Source of the DNA: an uncultured Bacilli bacterium
GTDB lineage: Bacteria > Bacillota_I > Bacilli_A > RF39 > UBA660
Reading direction: 5' to 3'
NCBI GenBank assembly: GCA_934095865.1
Contig: CAKOKU010000005.1
Location: 37,278 to 101,277, forward strand
DNA length: 64,000 nt
Under the pieces are notes generated by a model. It was not told the DNA's origin, searched no databases, and was given only the letters and a program-made list of their open reading frames with translations. The number at the start of each line of letters is the position of its first letter. Position 1 is the stretch's first letter. The translations under genes were made by a program, and so were the position numbers. Shown here one piece after another: positions 60,600 through 64,000 of this stretch.

Positions 60600-61469
60600 A
60601 TGAATAATATTGATGCGATGAACGCGAGTCTTAGAAAATTGCGTATTTATTATGGTGATATAGCAGATGCTATAAAAAAAGAATTTTATTACCTACCAAT
60701 TGCTAATTCAAAGTATAACAAATTAGTTGATGAGTGTTTAGAAATTACTCAAGAAGATTTAAATAACAATGTACTTTTGGATTTTGCTCGTGCCTTTGGC
60801 CAATTATTAACTAGTAAGCTTCGTTATATGCTTAGTGAGGCTATTAAAACTGATTTACCTAGGGTTATAACAAACTTTTTAACTAGTCGTCCACTTGATA
60901 TGGAACTTATTAGAAAGTTTTTAATCTTTTTAGATGAACATGGTATATATTTAACAGAAAAAATGGCAGAATCTTTAACTAATAATAATAAATTTAGTGA
61001 TGCTTTTACAAATTTTATGATGTTTGCTATCTTAAAATATCCTTATTATAATTTAGATAAGAATTATATTTGTTTAAGTTCAGTAATGCAAAAAAGGCAA
61101 TTAGTAGAAACAAAGAATGTTCGTATGGTTAGTGAGTTTGATAGATTAAAAGAAGAACCCAAAAATCCTTTGGGTGATGCAAATAAAGGAGTACCAAGAT
61201 ATTTGCAAAACTTTAAAAGAATATTTGTTGATTTTGCTAATTCTGGTGAGCTAAAATTTGTTAAAGATGGAATGAATTTATCTTATTTGGAAACGTGTGT
61301 TTATGTTTTAAAAAGTGGCTATTTAGATGGTACAGTTCTTGGGGATGCGGATATTTCTTGGCTTTTAAATGTTTCTTATGAACAATTATCACCAATAATT
61401 ACGAAAATAAATGGTATGTTAAATATTAAAGATGTAAGTATTGATACTGAGCCAGGAATACCAAGATAG
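60600..61469 (+). CDS. Sigma-associated paralogue B (no sigma core)
   Basis: This 289-residue protein aligns by eye with paralogue A over its first 140 residues: KKEFYYLPIANSKYNKLVDE against RRKYMYLPISALDYNQIIDE, then LIRKFLIFLDEHGIYLTE. It keeps the C-terminal HTH-like domain (about 225-272; LSYLETCVYVLKSGYLDG, ADISWLLNVSYEQLSPII). It lacks both the sigma core and the middle repeat of A. It has its own promoter, so its level can differ from the sigma gene. It could be an antagonist or adaptor built from sigma-associated domains. No known family is recognised. Confidence 0.68.
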   Translation: MNNIDAMNASLRKLRIYYGDIADAIKKEFYYLPIANSKYNKLVDECLEITQEDLNNNVLLDFARAFGQLLTSKLRYMLSEAIKTDLPRVITNFLTSRPLDMELIRKFLIFLDEHGIYLTEKMAESLTNNNKFSDAFTNFMMFAILKYPYYNLDKNYICLSSVMQKRQLVETKNVRMVSEFDRLKEEPKNPLGDANKGVPRYLQNFKRIFVDFANSGELKFVKDGMNLSYLETCVYVLKSGYLDGTVLGDADISWLLNVSYEQLSPIITKINGMLNIKDVSIDTEPGIPR

Positions 61470-61503
61470 ATAATCAATTTAACCTTCTAACAATTAAAAA
61501 TAA

Positions 61504-61532
61504 TTGCATAGGCCTAAAATAAGTATTATAAT
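61504..61532 (+). promoter_or_regulatory. Promoter of serS
   Basis: TTGCAT at 61504-61509 and TATAAT at 61527-61532 have a 17-bp spacer. The 24-nt leader is too short for a T-box. Confidence 0.8.
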
Positions 61533-61562
61533 TAGGATAATTGTTTAAGGGAAGGATTACAT

Positions 61563-62852
61563 ATGATAGATATTAAATTAATAAGAGAAAATAGAGATTT
61601 AGTAAAAGAAAATATAAAAAAGAAATTTCAAGATGAAAAATTACCTTTAGTTGATGAAGTATATAATTATGATATTGAAGTTCGTGAAACGCAAACAAAA
61701 AAAGATGGTTTAAGAGCCAAAAAAAATAAACTTAGTAGTCAAATTGGTCTTTTAATGAAAGAGAAAAAGACTGATGAAGCAGCTGCCATTAAAGATGAAA
61801 TTAAAGAGTTAGATACAGAAATTAATAGTTTAGAGGCTAGACAAGAAGAATTAAATAAACTTATTAGAGAAAGAATGCTTGTTATTCCTAATATTATGGA
61901 TGCTTCTGTACCTATTGGTAAGGATGATTCATTTAATGTTGAAGTAGAACGTTTTGGAGAGCCAGTAGTTCATAGTTATGAGATACCTTATCATGCTGAT
62001 ATTATTGAGGCACTAGATGGTATGGATAAAGTCTCAGCTGGCCGTACCAGTGGGGAAGGATTTTACTATTTAACTGGGGATATTGCTAGACTTCATGAGG
62101 CTATGCTAGCGTATGCTAGAGATTATATGATAAATAAAGGTTTTACTTTCTGTATTCCACCATTTATGATTCATGCCGATGTTGTAACTGGAGTTATGTC
62201 TTTTCCAGAAATGGAAGCTATGATGTATAAAATAGAAGGAGAAGATTTATATTTAATTGGAACTTCTGAACATTCAATGATAGGAAGATTTAAAGATCAA
62301 ATTATTAAAAAGAGTGATTTACCAATCCGTTTAACTTCTTATTCGCCATGTTTTAGAAAAGAAGGCGGTTCTCATGGTTTAGAAGAGCGTGGTTTATACC
62401 GTGTTCATCAATTTGAAAAACAAGAAATGATTGTTTTATGTGAACCAGAAGAATCAATGAAATATTATGAAGAAATGTGGAAATATACAGTTGAAATTTT
62501 TAGAAATTTAGACGTTCCTGTTCGTCAGTTAGAATGCTGTTCTGGTGATTTGGCTGATTTAAAAGTTAAATCATGTGATGTTGAAGCATGGAGTCCAAGA
62601 CAAAAGAAATATTTTGAAGTTGGGTCATGTTCTAATTTAGGAGATGCTCAAGCACGTCGTTTAGGTATTCGTGTTAAGGGTGAAGATGGTACATATTTCT
62701 TACACACATTGAATAATACTTGTCTAGCAACACCAAGAGGCCTAATTGCTGTAATTGAAAATAACTACAATGAAGATGGTTCTGTTAATGTTCCAAAGGT
62801 TCTTCAACCATATATGGGTGGCTTAGAAGTAATTAAACCTAAAAACAAATAA
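61563..62852 (+). CDS. serS: Seryl-tRNA synthetase
   Basis: This 429-residue class II synthetase has an N-terminal coiled-coil arm (about 30-105; KDGLRAKKNKLSSQIG) that grips the long variable arm of tRNA-Ser. Motif 2 is SPCFRKEGGSHG with FEKQE, and motif 3 is TCLATPRGLIAVIEN. It charges serine in the cytoplasm. GGAAGG precedes the ATG. Its last 30 coding bases and the following 11 bases are repeated at 63868-63908, after the next gene. Confidence 0.96.
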   Translation: MIDIKLIRENRDLVKENIKKKFQDEKLPLVDEVYNYDIEVRETQTKKDGLRAKKNKLSSQIGLLMKEKKTDEAAAIKDEIKELDTEINSLEARQEELNKLIRERMLVIPNIMDASVPIGKDDSFNVEVERFGEPVVHSYEIPYHADIIEALDGMDKVSAGRTSGEGFYYLTGDIARLHEAMLAYARDYMINKGFTFCIPPFMIHADVVTGVMSFPEMEAMMYKIEGEDLYLIGTSEHSMIGRFKDQIIKKSDLPIRLTSYSPCFRKEGGSHGLEERGLYRVHQFEKQEMIVLCEPEESMKYYEEMWKYTVEIFRNLDVPVRQLECCSGDLADLKVKSCDVEAWSPRQKKYFEVGSCSNLGDAQARRLGIRVKGEDGTYFLHTLNNTCLATPRGLIAVIENNYNEDGSVNVPKVLQPYMGGLEVIKPKNK

Positions 62853-62863
62853 ATAAAAAAATC
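62823..62863 (+). repeat. serS 3'-end direct repeat, copy 1
   Basis: These 41 bases include the last codons and stop of serS. They match 63868-63908 at 38 of 41 positions. Confidence 0.9.
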
Positions 62864-62955
62864 ATAAAGTAGTCTTGATGAAAAAATTGATACTATTTTT
62901 TAAATAGAAATAGTATTATAGAATTTGAGATGGTGTAAAATCACTATAATTCTTA

Positions 62956-62984
62956 TTGCAAAAATAAATAGCTTATGGTAAAGT
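62956..62984 (+). promoter_or_regulatory. Promoter of the 63036 gene
   Basis: TTGCAA at 62956-62961 and TAAAGT at 62979-62984 have a 17-bp spacer, within the islet. Confidence 0.7.
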
Positions 62985-63035
62985 AAGCAATGCATGAGGG
63001 GTTATTCAGCAAGAAAAAGATAGAGGTGTGAGTAT

Positions 63036-63833
63036 ATGACAGTATCAGGATCAATTCCGGTAAATTTAAAGAAATTTAATAATGATGTAATAATGAAAGT
63101 AATTGATTATATTAATGAAAATAATAAAAATTTTAGTGTTGATTTAGTAAGTGGACCAATAGATGGAATTCCACAGATAAACTTTGTAAATGAATTAGAT
63201 TTTAAAATAAAATTTATTGAAGATAAAGAACATGAAGCATATGCTAATATTTTTTTACAGCTTGAAAAATATTGTGAAAAAAATTATAAAACAGGTGGTC
63301 GTAATGATAATACTAGAGAATTTAACGAAATTTTAGAACAAGTAAACCCAGATGCTGTTTTAACAATTTCTGTATGTCCGCGCGATGATTTTTATTATTT
63401 ACTATATTTAAATTTTTTTCAGGCTATGTTAATAACATTGAAGAGCGTTGGCAAAAATGTAGAATATTTTTTTCGCGATGATTATGGCGCTAAAGATTTA
63501 AAATATACTAATGCTGATTATTTTGAAAAGTTGAAAGGTATGTATATTAATAAAACAAAAAAAGACTATAAAGAATTGCCAGCAAAGGTGCAAGCTGAAA
63601 TAGGATTATTTTCAGGAAAATTTGCTACATACGAAGAATTGCTAAAAGAATATTATAAAAAAGATTGCCATAATTCAACTTGGATTTCAGTTGAAGAACA
63701 AGAAAGAAGACGTTATGAAATACTAGAAAAAGAACAAGCTGCTGCCAAGGCAATTATGGTAAAATATTTTTTTGGGTTTGTTGTTGGTATGCTTGCGTTT
63801 TTTGTTATTGTTTATTTCTTAATTAGACGTTAA
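63036..63833 (+). CDS. Hypothetical tail-anchored protein in a serS-flanked islet
   Basis: I do not recognise this 265-residue protein. The body (about 1-235) is soluble and charged with many Tyr and Phe (YYLLYLNFFQAMLITLKSVG). A helical segment rich in Arg and Glu (VEEQERRRYEILEKEQAAA) leads into a C-terminal membrane helix (about 240-262) and a short basic end. It would face the cytoplasm. AGAGGTG lies upstream of the ATG. It is the sole gene between two copies of the serS 3' end, so it likely arrived by insertion or duplication. Confidence 0.65.
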   Translation: MTVSGSIPVNLKKFNNDVIMKVIDYINENNKNFSVDLVSGPIDGIPQINFVNELDFKIKFIEDKEHEAYANIFLQLEKYCEKNYKTGGRNDNTREFNEILEQVNPDAVLTISVCPRDDFYYLLYLNFFQAMLITLKSVGKNVEYFFRDDYGAKDLKYTNADYFEKLKGMYINKTKKDYKELPAKVQAEIGLFSGKFATYEELLKEYYKKDCHNSTWISVEEQERRRYEILEKEQAAAKAIMVKYFFGFVVGMLAFFVIVYFLIRR

Positions 63834-63867
63834 CATTTTTGAATTTCTTTAAAGATGTATGATGTCT

Positions 63868-63908
63868 TTAGAAGTAATTAAACTTAAAAATAAATAAATG
63901 AAAAAATC
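63868..63908 (+). repeat. serS 3'-end direct repeat, copy 2
   Basis: It matches 62823-62863 at 38 of 41 positions and still reads LEVIKLKNK-stop in frame, against LEVIKPKNK-stop at the real serS end. It merges into the terminator at 63901. Confidence 0.9.
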
Positions 63909-63926
63909 TCTGGTGAGGAGATTTTT
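63901..63926 (+). terminator. Terminator at the end of the islet, probably the original serS terminator
   Basis: AAAAATCTC (63902-63910) pairs with GAGATTTTT (63918-63926) around TGGTGAG. Confidence 0.85.
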
Positions 63927-63927
63927 C

Positions 63928-63966
63928 AGACTGTTGACAAATAATTTCTTTGTTAATAGTCTTTTA
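63928..63966 (+). terminator. Second tandem terminator
   Basis: AGACTGTTGACAAA (63928-63941) pairs over 14 bp, two of them G-T, with TTTGTTAATAGTCT (63949-63962), followed by a T-rich run. TTGACA within it looks like a -35 box but has no matching -10 at 17 bp. The remaining bases to 64000 show a possible TAAAAT at 63985-63990 for a gene beyond the window. Confidence 0.75.
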
Positions 63967-64000
63967 ATTTTAAGAAAAATGTTGTAAAATAAATATGTAA

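Noticed and set aside
61532..61562. T-box riboswitch upstream of serS
   Set aside because: Only about 24 leader bases follow the promoter, far too few for a specifier stem and antiterminator.
63934..63962. Consensus TTGACA promoter at the end of the window
   Set aside because: No acceptable -10 box at 16-18 bp (TAGTCT only), and the hexamer lies in a 14-bp stem with a T-rich tail, which is better explained as a terminator.
1..64000. CRISPR array or cas genes
   Set aside because: No regularly spaced direct repeats of 24-40 bp and no Cas-like protein were found on either strand.
1..64000. DGR reverse transcriptase, accessory gene or template repeat inside the window
   Set aside because: No protein with RT motifs was found. 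No non-coding stretch resembles the GC-rich patch at 50341-50455, so any template must lie elsewhere.
1..64000. TGA recoding to tryptophan, as in mycoplasmas
   Set aside because: Several genes end at TGA with the next gene starting in an ATGA overlap (for example 21765 and 23217), and Trp is coded by TGG throughout.

Overview
The window is AT-rich, almost entirely plus-strand DNA from a low-GC Gram-positive bacterium. TGA is a stop and TGG is Trp, so the standard bacterial code applies. Most promoters fit a sigma-A type consensus (TTGnnn, 17 bp, TAnAAT), ribosome binding sites are GGAGG-like, and Rho-independent terminators are common. The gene set (Wzm/Wzt-type wall polymer export, MurD, a Bce-like two-component/permease locus, YunB, a DNA polymerase I without an intact proofreading motif) suggests an uncultured, probably gut-associated member of the Bacilli/RF39-like lineages. 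That placement is inference from gene content, not from a phylogeny.

Layout. 0-6.2 kb: the tail of a probable polysaccharide deacetylase, a MarR-regulated heterodimeric ABC exporter, a divergent KsgA/Erm-type rRNA methyltransferase, and tRNA-Arg(ACG) and tRNA-Pro(TGG). 6.2-11.5 kb: an orphan histidine kinase, a ferredoxin (the only convincing minus-strand gene), then five small unknown or membrane-anchored proteins including a YunB homologue. 11.6-25.7 kb: one long operon for a wall or capsular polysaccharide: Wzt/Wzm exporter, multidomain glycosyltransferases, a COG5610-like HAD protein, polytopic membrane proteins, GtrA, and a nucleotidyltransferase / flippase-kinase fusion / HAD phosphatase module. 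25.8-34.9 kb: a large prepilin-like adhesin, a second surface protein, an Lgt-like protein, then a GtrA/GalE/GtrB/GT-C set for lipid-linked sugar decoration. 35-48.7 kb: housekeeping genes (RlmI-like, SNF2 helicase, RpoZ, PolA, MutM, MurD, YgjP-like) mixed with unknown surface proteins.

48.7-50.6 kb is a variation locus. A 240-bp segment is bounded by two near-identical 25-bp recombination-site-like palindromes in inverted orientation. It lies just upstream of a membrane-anchored surface protein whose 3' end holds a GC-rich patch full of AAC-derived codons, the hallmark of a diversity-generating-retroelement variable region. No reverse transcriptase or template repeat is visible in the window.

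50.6-57 kb: a Bce-type response regulator, kinase and FtsX-like permease lacking the expected ATPase gene, a VanZ-RDD protein, and an ABC-like ATPase whose catalytic motifs are all degraded, with a membrane partner. 57-61.5 kb: what I consider the best candidate for an undescribed system, a 658-residue sigma-70 family protein with long N- and C-terminal extensions, flanked by two proteins that lack the sigma core but share those extension domains. 61.5-64 kb: serS, followed by a 1-kb islet bounded by a 41-bp direct duplication of the serS 3' end.
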